Source: Streptomyces sp. CB01373 (GTDB lineage: Bacteria > Actinomycetota > Actinomycetes > Streptomycetales > Streptomycetaceae). From it: 64,000 bases of DNA. Below are positions 7,847 to 15,578 of this stretch, piece by piece. The translations under genes were made by a program, and so were the position numbers. The DNA lies in contig NZ_NNBK01000012.1 in NCBI RefSeq assembly GCF_002803075.1, positions 62,001 to 126,000 on the forward strand. Reading direction: 5' to 3'. Below the pieces are notes generated by a model that saw nothing but the letters and a program-made list of their open reading frames with translations, did no database searches and was not told the DNA's origin. Every line of letters begins with the position of its first letter. Positions within the stretch are counted from its first letter, which is position 1.

Positions 7847-8805
7847 CGGGCGTCTCCGGGGGCGAGCAGGAGGAGTCCGGCGACACCGTCGTCCCCGCGG
7901 CCGGCCAGCGCGTAGAGGGGGCCGGGCTCGCCCGCGTCGAACCGGCCGGTGGCGGCGGCGCACTGCGCCAGGCCCAGCGCGCCGGAGAGCGTGCCCCAGC
8001 CGTCGGGCATCCGGTGCCGGGGAACCCCGGCCAGCAGCTTCGCGGGCGGTTCGGTGCCGCCGGCGGTCTCCGGCGGGTACCAGCCGGCCGGGGTGCCGCC
8101 GCCGAGCGCGTCGAGCCGCCCGACGCACTCCTCGACCCCGCCGGTGCGTACGAATCCGCCCAGACGGGCCCTCGGCCGCACCCCGCGCGCCCGCGCGGTC
8201 TCGGCGCGCTCCAGGACCACCGCGACGGCGCCGTCCACGATCCGGTCGGCGCCGACCAGCTTGCGCACCACCTCGTTGTCCGGCTCGACCCCGACGACCA
8301 GCACCTGCTCGGCCCGTCCGGAACCCAGCAGGCCGGCGGCCCAGCGCAGCGCGTCGAGCCCGGAGGAGTCGCCGTTGCAGACGGTCAGGTTGGGGCCGCT
8401 CAGCTTGAAGCGGATGGCGATCTCGGAGGCGACGATGTTGCTGGAGGCGTTGGGGCTGTCCATGGGACTGGTGCCACGGGTCGTCTCGGCCGCGATGGTC
8501 GTGACCACCCGGCAAATGGTGTCCGCGTTGCCGTAGTTGGACGCCACCACGACACCCACGCCGCCGCCGTCGACCGACGGGCCGTCCGCGTCCCGCAGCG
8601 CGGCGTCGCACAGTCCGGCGAAGGCCGCGCACAGTCCGAGCCGGGTGGCGCGGTCCTTGTACTTCAGGCCCTTCTTGCCGAGCAGGGCGGCCGGATCCAC
8701 CGGCTCCGCGGGGAAGGCCGGCCCGGCCACCAGATCCTCGGTGCCGGCCACCCCGGCCAGCGCCGGACCCACACCGCTGACCACGATCCTCGGGAACTCG
8801 TTCAC
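7843..8805 (-). CDS. KS-like/chain-length-factor-like protein without active Cys
   Basis: A 320-aa thiolase-fold protein. The GPNLT element at 138-141 is followed by CNGDSSG, so Asp146 takes the place of the catalytic Cys, and the downstream His motifs are absent. It has ATGA/GTGA overlaps on both sides, so its level should be tied to the active KS upstream. A heterodimer partner (CLF-like) role for one of the two active KSs is the most economical reading. Classical CLFs have Gln at the Cys position, so Asp is unusual. Confidence 0.78.
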   Translation of the reverse strand: MNEFPRIVVSGVGPALAGVAGTEDLVAGPAFPAEPVDPAALLGKKGLKYKDRATRLGLCAAFAGLCDAALRDADGPSVDGGGVGVVVASNYGNADTICRVVTTIAAETTRGTSPMDSPNASSNIVASEIAIRFKLSGPNLTVCNGDSSGLDALRWAAGLLGSGRAEQVLVVGVEPDNEVVRKLVGADRIVDGAVAVVLERAETARARGVRPRARLGGFVRTGGVEECVGRLDALGGGTPAGWYPPETAGGTEPPAKLLAGVPRHRMPDGWGTLSGALGLAQCAAATGRFDAGEPGPLYALAGRGDDGVAGLLLLAPGDAR

Positions 8806-9977
8806 CGGGCCGCCTCCAGAATGGCCACCGCGTTCAGTCCGCCGAAACCGAAGCCGTTGACCTGCGCCACCTCGACTCGACCGGTGGCCTCGGTGGTGTG
8901 CACCAGCCGCAACGCGCTCACGTCCTCGGTCGGTTCGTCGAGTTCGGTCACCGGCGGGATCCGCCCGGTGGACATGGCCCGCAGGGCCGTGATGAGGCTC
9001 AGCACCCCGGCCGAGCCCGCGGTGTGCCCGGTCATCGACTTGACGGCGGTCACCAGCGGCGCCCGCTCGTGCTCGCCGAACACCTCGCGCAGCGCCCGTA
9101 CCTCCACCTCGTCGTTGAGCGGGGTACCGGTGCCGTGCAGCATGACCAGGTCCACGTTCTCCGGTTTCACCCCGGCCCGCCGGTGCGCCTGCCTGATCGC
9201 GGCGGCGACCCCGGCCTGGAGGGGCGCGGTGGTGTGGTGGGCGTCGCAGTTCACGCCGACCGAGCGCACCCGGCCGTGGACCCGGCGGTGACCGTCCGGC
9301 TCGCGGGCCAGCACGATCGCGCCCGCGCCCTCGCCGAGGATGGTGCCCTTGCGGTCGACGTCGAAGGGTCTGAGCCGGCCGGGCGGCTCCAGCTGGAAGG
9401 CGTCGGTCAGCCCGAACATGCTCTCGGTGATCGAGTCGGTGCCCGCCACGATCACGTGCTCCACCGCGCCGGAGTCCAACTGGTCGACGGCGAGCGCCAG
9501 CGCGTACAGCGAGGCGGAGCAGGCGTTGGAGAAGGTGTGCGTGTCGACCGCGCCGAAGCGTTCCCGCAGGGCGGTGCCGAAGTGCATCCGCCCGGATGGG
9601 GGTCCCCCCTGCTCGAGCGGAGCCGAGAGCTTGGGGGAGAACTCGGCGCCGTCACGCCACCACAGCTCCAGCGACCGCAGCTCCCGCAGCCCGGTGCCGA
9701 CCAGGATCGGCACGTCGCGGAGGTCCTCACCGAGACCGGCGTCACGGGCCGCCTGACCGACCGCGTCGAGCAGGAACGCGGTCGCCCGGCCCGGCACGTC
9801 CACGCCCGGCGCGGGCCGGTCGTCGATCTCGAAGAGGTGTCCCGCCTTGAACTTCGACCGGTCGAAGCCGCGCAGCGCGGCCAGCCCGCTCCGCCCGGCG
9901 CACAGGCTCTCGAACAGCTCGGACGGGTCGCGCCCGATGCTCGCGACCGCGCCGATTCCGATGACGGGCCGGCTCAT
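8802..9977 (-). CDS. Beta-ketoacyl-ACP synthase (active KS, copy 2)
   Basis: A 391-aa ketosynthase with a full active site: Cys153 (NACSAS), His281 (HGTGTPLND), Lys313 and His318 (KSMTGHTAG). It should catalyse decarboxylative Claisen condensation of malonyl-ACP with the growing chain. Its ATG overlaps the stop of the upstream KS. Residues ~114-127 (PKLSAPLEQGGPP and flanks) look like an in-frame insertion encoded by a short Streptomyces interspersed repeat. The insertion lies before the active-site strand, so activity may be retained. Pairing with the following Cys-less protein is inferred from the overlap. Confidence 0.9.
   Translation of the reverse strand: MSRPVIGIGAVASIGRDPSELFESLCAGRSGLAALRGFDRSKFKAGHLFEIDDRPAPGVDVPGRATAFLLDAVGQAARDAGLGEDLRDVPILVGTGLRELRSLELWWRDGAEFSPKLSAPLEQGGPPSGRMHFGTALRERFGAVDTHTFSNACSASLYALALAVDQLDSGAVEHVIVAGTDSITESMFGLTDAFQLEPPGRLRPFDVDRKGTILGEGAGAIVLAREPDGHRRVHGRVRSVGVNCDAHHTTAPLQAGVAAAIRQAHRRAGVKPENVDLVMLHGTGTPLNDEVEVRALREVFGEHERAPLVTAVKSMTGHTAGSAGVLSLITALRAMSTGRIPPVTELDEPTEDVSALRLVHTTEATGRVEVAQVNGFGFGGLNAVAILEAAR
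9597..9639. repeat. Short interspersed Streptomyces-type repeat inside a KS gene
   Basis: A 43-bp GC-rich partly palindromic segment (GGGGGTCCCCCC ... TTGGGGGAG with CTCGAGCGGAGCC in the middle) sits in frame in the KS gene and encodes PKLSAPLEQGGPP on the minus strand. I recall segments of this type scattered through Streptomyces genomes, both between and within genes. Recognition is from memory, not from a search. Confidence 0.6.
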
Positions 9978-11230
9978 GAGGCCTGCTCCTCGTACTTGGC
10001 GAGGATCACGACGGCGTTGTTGCCGCCGAAGGCCATCCCGTTGTTCTGCACGATCCTCAGATCGGCGTCGACGGCGTGGTTGGGCACGCAGTCGACCTCG
10101 CACTCGGGGTCGGTCTCCCGGTGGTTGATGGTCGGCGGGATGAACCCGCCCTCGACGGCCAGGGCGCAGGCGATCGCGGCGAGCGCGCTGGCGGCGCCCA
10201 TGGTGTGGCCGAGCATCGACTTCAGCGAGACGGTGCGCGGCGGCGCCTCGCCGTAGACGTCGCGGACCGCGCGGCTCTCGGTGACGTCGTTCGCCTTGGT
10301 GCCGGTCCCGTGCGCGGAGATCAGATCGACCTCGGACGGCTTCACCCCGGCGTTGTTCAGGGCCAGTTCCATGCAGCGGGCGATGCTGCCCTGGTTGGGC
10401 GCGACCGGGTGGTCGGCATCGCAGTTGAGCCCGTAGCCCAGGACCTCGGCGTGGATGGTGGCACCGCGGCGCAGCGCCGACTCCAGGCTCTCCAGGACCA
10501 GTACGCCGGCGCCCTCACCGGTCAGGATGCCCTTGCGGTCCTTGTCGAACGGCCGGCAGCAGTCCGGGGCGATCGTGCCCAGCCGGTAGAAGCCGGCGAA
10601 GGTCTTGCGGCACATCGCGTCCGCGCCGCCGCACAGCGCGAACTCCACCTCGCCGGTGCGCACCGCGTCGAAGCCGTAGCCGATGGCGTAGTTGCCCGCG
10701 GCGCAGGCGGTCGGGATGGTGACCGCCTCGACGTCCTCCAGGCCCAGTTCGTGCGCGACGGCCGTGGCCAGCCGGCTCGCCGGGACACGCCGGACCACCT
10801 GCGGGTCCATCTTCTCGGGGCCGTACTCGATCTCGGTCTCGACCAGACGGTCGAGGTCGTGCGATTCCCCGTCGGTGGACCCGATGGAGATCAGTCCGCG
10901 CTGTCCGCGCAGGATGTCCTCGCTCAGCCCGGCGTGGGCGACGGCCATCCTGGCCGCGGCCACCGAGAAGCGGGTGGCGGGGCCGAGTTCGTCGACGTCC
11001 AGATTGCGGATCCACTGACGCGGCTCGAAGCCGACCAGTTCGCAGCCGTTGGCGTGGGCGAAACCCTCGGTCGCGAACCTGGTGATCGGCTTGGCGCCGC
11101 TGAGCCCGGCCCGCAGCCCCTCGGCGAACTCGACCGCGCCCACACCGATGCTCGAGAAGACTCCGAAGCCGGTCAGGACCACGCGATGCGCTGGTGGTGC
11201 CGACCCGTTGCTGGTTGCAGTTGCACGCAT
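9974..11230 (-). CDS. Beta-ketoacyl-ACP synthase (active KS, copy 1)
   Basis: A 418-aa ketosynthase of FabF/KS-alpha type. Active-site residues are Cys176 (PTACAAG), His307 (HGTGTKAND), Lys337 and His342 (KSMLGHTMG). The C-terminal NNGMAFGGNNAV element is intact. It is the second gene of the leftward operon after ACP2 and overlaps the second KS by ATGA. With two complete KSs and two Cys-less homologues, the system could assemble two different condensing heterodimers, perhaps for early and late chain lengths. Confidence 0.92.
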   Translation of the reverse strand: MRATATSNGSAPPAHRVVLTGFGVFSSIGVGAVEFAEGLRAGLSGAKPITRFATEGFAHANGCELVGFEPRQWIRNLDVDELGPATRFSVAAARMAVAHAGLSEDILRGQRGLISIGSTDGESHDLDRLVETEIEYGPEKMDPQVVRRVPASRLATAVAHELGLEDVEAVTIPTACAAGNYAIGYGFDAVRTGEVEFALCGGADAMCRKTFAGFYRLGTIAPDCCRPFDKDRKGILTGEGAGVLVLESLESALRRGATIHAEVLGYGLNCDADHPVAPNQGSIARCMELALNNAGVKPSEVDLISAHGTGTKANDVTESRAVRDVYGEAPPRTVSLKSMLGHTMGAASALAAIACALAVEGGFIPPTINHRETDPECEVDCVPNHAVDADLRIVQNNGMAFGGNNAVVILAKYEEQAS

Positions 11231-11285
11231 GGTCTCTCCGTCCGGTTTCGATCGGCGGTGCCGCGGCGGTACCGCTCGGTCGTGA

Positions 11286-11537
11286 CTACTTGCCGGCGGC
11301 TTCCGCGACGACCTCTTCCACGCCCTTGAGGTTGACCATGCGGCCCAGTTCGGCCTGGTCGATGACGACGTGGAAGTGCTTCTCCAGGGCGGCGAGGATC
11401 TCGATCGCGCGCAGCGAGTCGGCGCCGTGGTCCTCCTTGAACAGGCTGCTCTCGGTGACCTCGTCCTCCTCGAGCTCGAGAATGTCGCAGACGATTTCCT
11501 TGATTTTCTCGGACGTGCTCTCCGCAGAGGTCGTCAT
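11286..11537 (-). CDS. Acyl carrier protein 2
   Basis: An 83-aa carrier protein with the pantetheine Ser in GADSLRAIEI and an acidic region before it. It is the first gene of the 13-gene leftward operon. The ATG at 11537 gives a normal ACP length; longer in-frame versions run into promoter DNA. It differs clearly from ACP1 in sequence, suggesting a distinct partner enzyme. Confidence 0.9.
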   Translation of the reverse strand: MTTSAESTSEKIKEIVCDILELEEDEVTESSLFKEDHGADSLRAIEILAALEKHFHVVIDQAELGRMVNLKGVEEVVAEAAGK

Positions 11538-11883
11538 ATCGATCCTGCTCCCTCGTGATGATGACGCCGGCCCGAACGAGCCGCGTATGGAATGGACGAG
11601 TTCGATCACCAGGGCCGGCACGGAAGTTCCCCGTTCGTACCGGCAATTCCTCTTGGAATTCGGCGCATCACTCACACGCCTCGGTGAACGTAGCCGGGGT
11701 GAACCGACGTTCACCAGACCGGTACGAAGAATTCGAATCAGCCACGCGTGGCCTGTCCCGGAGCGGCACATCGAAGATTCCGCATCAGCGCTGACGGACG
11801 CGCCCGGCCCGGCCAGGCTGGTGGGCCGGACGTGCCCCGCGAGCAGTGCGGAGGCTCACCGGACGACCGCAGGGAGAGCATCG
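11538..11883. promoter_or_regulatory. Divergent promoter region between PKS operon and P450 operon
   Basis: A 346-bp non-coding stretch separates the leftward ACP2/PKS operon from the rightward P450-MbtH-ferredoxin genes, so both promoters should lie here. It is locally AT-richer around 11640-11760 than its surroundings. I could not define -35/-10 boxes with confidence. Confidence 0.55.
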
Positions 11884-13101
11884 ATGGCAGCCGGCGGAGC
11901 GCTTTCGAAGCACTGGATGTTCAGTGACGCATACACCCAGAACCCGTATCCGACCTTCGCCGCGCTGCGCGCCGAACAGCCGGTGACCATGGTGCAGACG
12001 CCGGACGGAGCGCGGGCCTGGGTGGTCACCCGGCACGAGGACGTCCGCAACGCACTGGCCGACCCCCGGATGAGCCGGGACATCGGGAACCTGTACCGGG
12101 CGCTCGGCCGGCAGATCGGCAAGGAACTGCAGCCGGCCGACGAGATCACCCACCACCTGGCCAACTCCGACCCGCCGCGGCACACCCGGCTGCGCAAGGC
12201 GCTGGTGTTCGCCTTCACGCCCAAGCGGGTCGCGAACATGCGTCCCAGCCTGGAGAAGGTCGTCGACGGGCTGCTCGACGAACTCGCCGTACAGCCGCGT
12301 CCTGATCTGCTGGCCGGTCTCACCGAGCCGCTGCCGATCATCGCGATCGCCCAGCTCCTGGGCGTTCCCGCCGCCGACTGGCGGCAGTTCAAGGTCTGGT
12401 CGAACACGATGCGCTCCACCGACGCCGCCGATCCGACCGGTGTCCTGGCCGAGCACACCCGGCAACTGTCCGCGTACATGGCCGATCTGATCGCTGAGAA
12501 GCAGCGGCACCCGACCGACGACCTGGTCTCCGCGATGGTGCACGCCGAGGGCGACAAGCTGCTGACCCCGAAGGAGATCCTCTCCACCGCTTTCGCGCTG
12601 ATGACCGGCGGCAACGAGACCACCACCGCCCTGGTGACCGGCTGCTTCGTGGGACTGCTGACCCACCCCGGGCAGGCCGAGCGGCTCAAGGCCGACCTCG
12701 ACCGCATCCCGCGGGTCGTCGACGAGTTGATCCGGTTCGCCGGCCCCATGATGTACACCCTCCAGCGCCTGACCCTGGAGGACGTCGAGATCGCGGGCAC
12801 CATGATTCCGGCGGGCGAGATCGTGATGCTCTCCCCGGCCAGTGCGAACCACGACCCGGAGGCCTTTCCCGACCGGCCGGACGAACTGGACATCGACCGC
12901 CCGAAACCGGTGCACCTCACTTTCGGGCACGGCATCCACTACTGCATCGGAACGCATCTGGCGCGGGCCCAGGCGGAGATATCGATCCGCCGTGTCTTCG
13001 AGCGTTTCCCGGAGGTCCGACTCGCCGTGCACCCGTCGGAACTTCGTTATCAGCCCGCTCTGCTCGTCAGGTCTCCGGCCGCGCTTCCCGTCCGGCTCTG
13101 A
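11884..13101 (+). CDS. Cytochrome P450
   Basis: A 405-aa class I bacterial P450. It has the I-helix MTGGNETTT at ~240-248 (acid/Thr pair), ExxR at Glu281-Arg284, and the haem loop FGHGIHYCIG with Cys354 as haem ligand. The ATG at 11884 has an AGGGAG ribosome site. It is transcribed away from the PKS operon with MbtH and a small ferredoxin, which is its likely electron donor. It may oxidise either the polyene chain or an NRPS-bound residue; sequence alone does not decide. Confidence 0.93.
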   Translation: MAAGGALSKHWMFSDAYTQNPYPTFAALRAEQPVTMVQTPDGARAWVVTRHEDVRNALADPRMSRDIGNLYRALGRQIGKELQPADEITHHLANSDPPRHTRLRKALVFAFTPKRVANMRPSLEKVVDGLLDELAVQPRPDLLAGLTEPLPIIAIAQLLGVPAADWRQFKVWSNTMRSTDAADPTGVLAEHTRQLSAYMADLIAEKQRHPTDDLVSAMVHAEGDKLLTPKEILSTAFALMTGGNETTTALVTGCFVGLLTHPGQAERLKADLDRIPRVVDELIRFAGPMMYTLQRLTLEDVEIAGTMIPAGEIVMLSPASANHDPEAFPDRPDELDIDRPKPVHLTFGHGIHYCIGTHLARAQAEISIRRVFERFPEVRLAVHPSELRYQPALLVRSPAALPVRL

Positions 13102-13236
13102 CAATTCCCGGCAGCCTGTCCCGTTCGACGTTCAACTGTCCGGGAGGATTGAAATCACCGATACGAAGGATTCCCGCAATCGCCTGTGGAGACAACCCAG
13201 TTCAGGCGGACCGCATCGCAGGATGGAGAAGGGTAT

Positions 13237-13461
13237 ATGAGCACCAATCCTTTCGAGGACAACGACGCCGACTACTACGTGCTGGTCAACGACGAGGGAC
13301 AGCACTCGCTCTGGCCGGCCTTCGCCGAGGTTCCGGCCGGCTGGACGGTCGCGCACGGCCGGGCCGGCCGGGAGGCGTGCCTGGAGTACGTCAACGAGAA
13401 CTGGACCGACATGCGGCCGCTCAGCCTGGTGCGTGAGATGGAGGCGGCGGCGGGCGAGTAG
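13237..13461 (+). CDS. MbtH-like NRPS accessory protein
   Basis: A 74-aa MbtH protein: N-terminal NPFED, then YYVLVNDEGQHSLWPAF, then GWTVAHG and a late NENWTDMRPLS, all family hallmarks. MbtH proteins bind and activate NRPS adenylation domains. The ATG at 13237 follows GGAGAAGGG. No NRPS or adenylation domain is encoded in the window, so its partner must be elsewhere, most simply just beyond the left edge. Confidence 0.95.
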   Translation: MSTNPFEDNDADYYVLVNDEGQHSLWPAFAEVPAGWTVAHGRAGREACLEYVNENWTDMRPLSLVREMEAAAGE

Positions 13462-13574
13462 CCGCCGGCCGCGGGCTGATCTGTGCGTGGGGCGGGCTCG
13501 CCCGTACGGCGGTGCCGCCGCGCCCGCACAGGTCAGCCCTTTTTCGGCCCCGAGGGCGTTCCGAGGAGGAAGTC

Positions 13575-13769
13575 ATGAAGGTTCTCATCGACCAGGACAC
13601 GTGCGTCGCCTCCGGCCAGTGCGTGCTGACCGCCGCCGACGTGTTCGACCAGCGGGACGAGGACGGCATCGCCGTCCTGCTCGACGACACCCCGCCCGCC
13701 GACCGCGCGGACGACGTCCGGCAGGCCGCCGCGGTCTGCCCGGCCCGGGCCATCCGCCTGGAGGAGTGA
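13575..13769 (+). CDS. Small ferredoxin (3Fe-4S type)
   Basis: A 64-aa ferredoxin with C-VASGQ-C near the N-terminus and a distal AVCPARAI cysteine. The spacing fits the single-cluster [3Fe-4S] ferredoxins that serve actinobacterial P450s, where the usual second Cys of the 4Fe motif is replaced. A strong GAGGAGGAA ribosome site precedes the ATG. Its position after the P450 and MbtH genes supports a role as P450 redox partner. Confidence 0.93.
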   Translation: MKVLIDQDTCVASGQCVLTAADVFDQRDEDGIAVLLDDTPPADRADDVRQAAAVCPARAIRLEE

Positions 13770-13783
13770 GGGAGCCAGGGGAA

Positions 13784-13814
13784 GGGGGCGCCGGGAGTGG
13801 CTCCGACCGCCCCC
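13784..13814 (+). terminator. Hairpin after ferredoxin gene
   Basis: An inverted repeat GGGGGCG ... CGCCCCC with a 17-nt loop lies 14 bp after the ferredoxin stop. It is a plausible terminator for the P450-MbtH-ferredoxin transcript. Confidence 0.55.
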
Positions 13815-13857
13815 GGAGGTTTACTTCCCGGCAGAACTTTCTTTGCTCCAGGGGCCG

Positions 13858-13887
13858 TTGACGTGGAACATGTTGCGGAACTAGCGT
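13858..13887 (+). promoter_or_regulatory. Putative promoter for LuxR-type regulator
   Basis: TTGACG (13858-13863), 18-bp spacer, TAGCGT (13882-13887) form a good vegetative-type Streptomyces promoter reading toward the regulator gene. The rest of 13815-14108 shows no gene. The implied leader would be over 200 nt. Confidence 0.55.
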
Positions 13888-14180
13888 CCCCTCCAGTTCA
13901 CAGACATCATACGTGTCCCAGGTGGGCCCCCACGTCCCATGAGGGCTGGGGACTCGCGCCCGAACCGTCGGCGCCTGCCGTCCGAATCGCGCGGCCCGGC
14001 GGTCGGCAGTGCACGAACGGGGGCGCGGGCGCGGCCTTCCCCGGGCATGCCCCTCGCCGTACGGTCGAGCACTCAGGTGCAGCCAGATCCGGCCAGACGG
14101 GGTGAGGAATGCGGAACCAGTTCGGGGGAAGGTCGCATGAACACGGGGGAGCCGGCCGGGAGGGGGCGGGCCGGCACGAC

Positions 14181-15095
14181 ATGGACAAGGTCTTCCTGGA
14201 CGTGCACTCCCTGATTGTCTCCACAGTGGCGAAGCACCGGGAGTACCGGGAGCACCGGGACGGGACGTCCGGAGAACCGCTCGCCACCGCGCTGAACCCG
14301 ATCGACGCCGAGATCCTGGCGGCCGCCGTGGAGTTGGCGGACGGTGCCGGACGCTCGGTCGACGCCGTGCTCGCCTTACCCGGTCACGCGGAGGCCGTCT
14401 ACGCGCTGCTGCGCGAACTGCTGCGCAGACGTGGCGACCTGGTGCGGCTCCGGATCCTGTGCACCCGTGACACACTCGACCACGAACTGGTGCGGGAGCT
14501 CGCCCGCAAGGGGCGCAAGGCCGTCCGCATCGCCCGCATTCCGCTGATGACGTCCCTGATCGTCGACGGCCGGACCACGCTGGTGTGCACCGAGACGGCC
14601 GGCGAGCGCCAGGCGTCCGTCCTGCGGGCGTCCTCCGTCACCCAGTGCGGCCAGACCCTCTTCGACACCGTCTGGAGTCACGCGGTCGACGCCACCGCCT
14701 GGGTGTGCCTGGGCGCCCATGCCCGCGTCGAACTCGTCCAGCAGATACTGCACTACCTCCACACCGGGGCCACCGACGAGGCCGCCTCGCGCGAACTGTC
14801 CATCTCCGTGCGCACCTATCGCCGGCACATCGCCACCATCATGGAGATCCTCGACGCCCGGTCCCGGTTCCAGGCGGGGGTGCGCGCCGCAGAACTCGGC
14901 CTGCTCACCCCCCGCGTCCGCCCGGGCGCGGAGCCGTCCCGCGGGCGTACTCCGGCGGGATGGGCGGCGGGCGGCGCCACACCACCACCGCGGGGCGCCT
15001 ACTCCCCGGCCGCCCTGAGCTCCATCCAGTCCGTACCGCAACTGGCCCGGCGCCACTCCTACGAGCCCGATGCCGTCGCCGATCCCAGATCCTGA
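14181..15095 (+). CDS. LuxR-type HTH transcriptional regulator with a TTA codon
   Basis: A 304-aa protein. Residues ~1-190 resemble the TrmB/PLD-like N-terminal domain of small Streptomyces LuxR-type regulators. Residues ~195-245 hold the HTH (HTGATDEAASRELSISVRTY, followed by IMEILDARSRFQAGVRAAE). The tail is Pro/Gly-rich. I chose the ATG at 14181 because the 24 residues before it are low complexity; an ATG at 14109 is also in frame. Codon 66 (14376-14378) is TTA, the rare bldA-dependent leucine codon. It could regulate the adjacent biosynthetic locus or be independent. Confidence 0.8.
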   Translation: MDKVFLDVHSLIVSTVAKHREYREHRDGTSGEPLATALNPIDAEILAAAVELADGAGRSVDAVLALPGHAEAVYALLRELLRRRGDLVRLRILCTRDTLDHELVRELARKGRKAVRIARIPLMTSLIVDGRTTLVCTETAGERQASVLRASSVTQCGQTLFDTVWSHAVDATAWVCLGAHARVELVQQILHYLHTGATDEAASRELSISVRTYRRHIATIMEILDARSRFQAGVRAAELGLLTPRVRPGAEPSRGRTPAGWAAGGATPPPRGAYSPAALSSIQSVPQLARRHSYEPDAVADPRS

Positions 15096-15192
15096 CGCGT
15101 GGTCCGACACAGCGGGTGACGGTGCGGAGAGTGCCGGCCGGGGGAGGAGAGGGGCCATCGCTCCGGCCTGACGAGGCCGGACCGACGATGTG

Positions 15193-15241
15193 GCGGACGG
15201 CGGACGGCGGACGGCGGACGGCGGACGGCGGACGGCGGACG
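15193..15241. repeat. 7-bp tandem repeat, seven units
   Basis: Seven exact copies of GCGGACG, plus degenerate flanking units, lie in the spacer after the LuxR-type gene, just before the terminator hairpin. Confidence 0.9.
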
Positions 15242-15250
15242 GCGGGCGGA

Positions 15251-15288
15251 CGGCGGGGCCGGAGAGGGAGGCCCCTCCGGCCCCGCCG
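15251..15288 (+). terminator. Strong hairpin between regulator and conservon
   Basis: GGGGCCGGAG and CTCCGGCCCC (15255-15284) pair perfectly over 10 bp with a 10-nt loop, and the stem extends outward with CGGC/GCCG. It should terminate the LuxR-type gene's transcript. The rest of the 15096-15578 gap contains no gene that I can support; the conservon promoter must lie in its right half. Confidence 0.7.
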
Positions 15289-15578
15289 TCCGTTCGTGAC
15301 CGGTTCTGACCAGGAACGATCGCTGTCTTTTCGGTTCGCCGCCGCGCGGCGGCGTGGGTGATCGCTCTGTCGTGCGAACGCTCATACCAGAGCGGGACGC
15401 TTCCTGGGGGATTTCGCCAACTGTCCACTTCACCTCGCGCGTTGGTGACTACTGTCAGTGGCCGTGGGGCGACGCGGGGCCGTACACGCGCCGCTGTCGA
15501 CCGGCACAGCGATGGCGCATGCCCGCTCGCGCCCCGGGCGCGAGTACACAGGCCCGACGGACCCGTACAGAGGATCAG

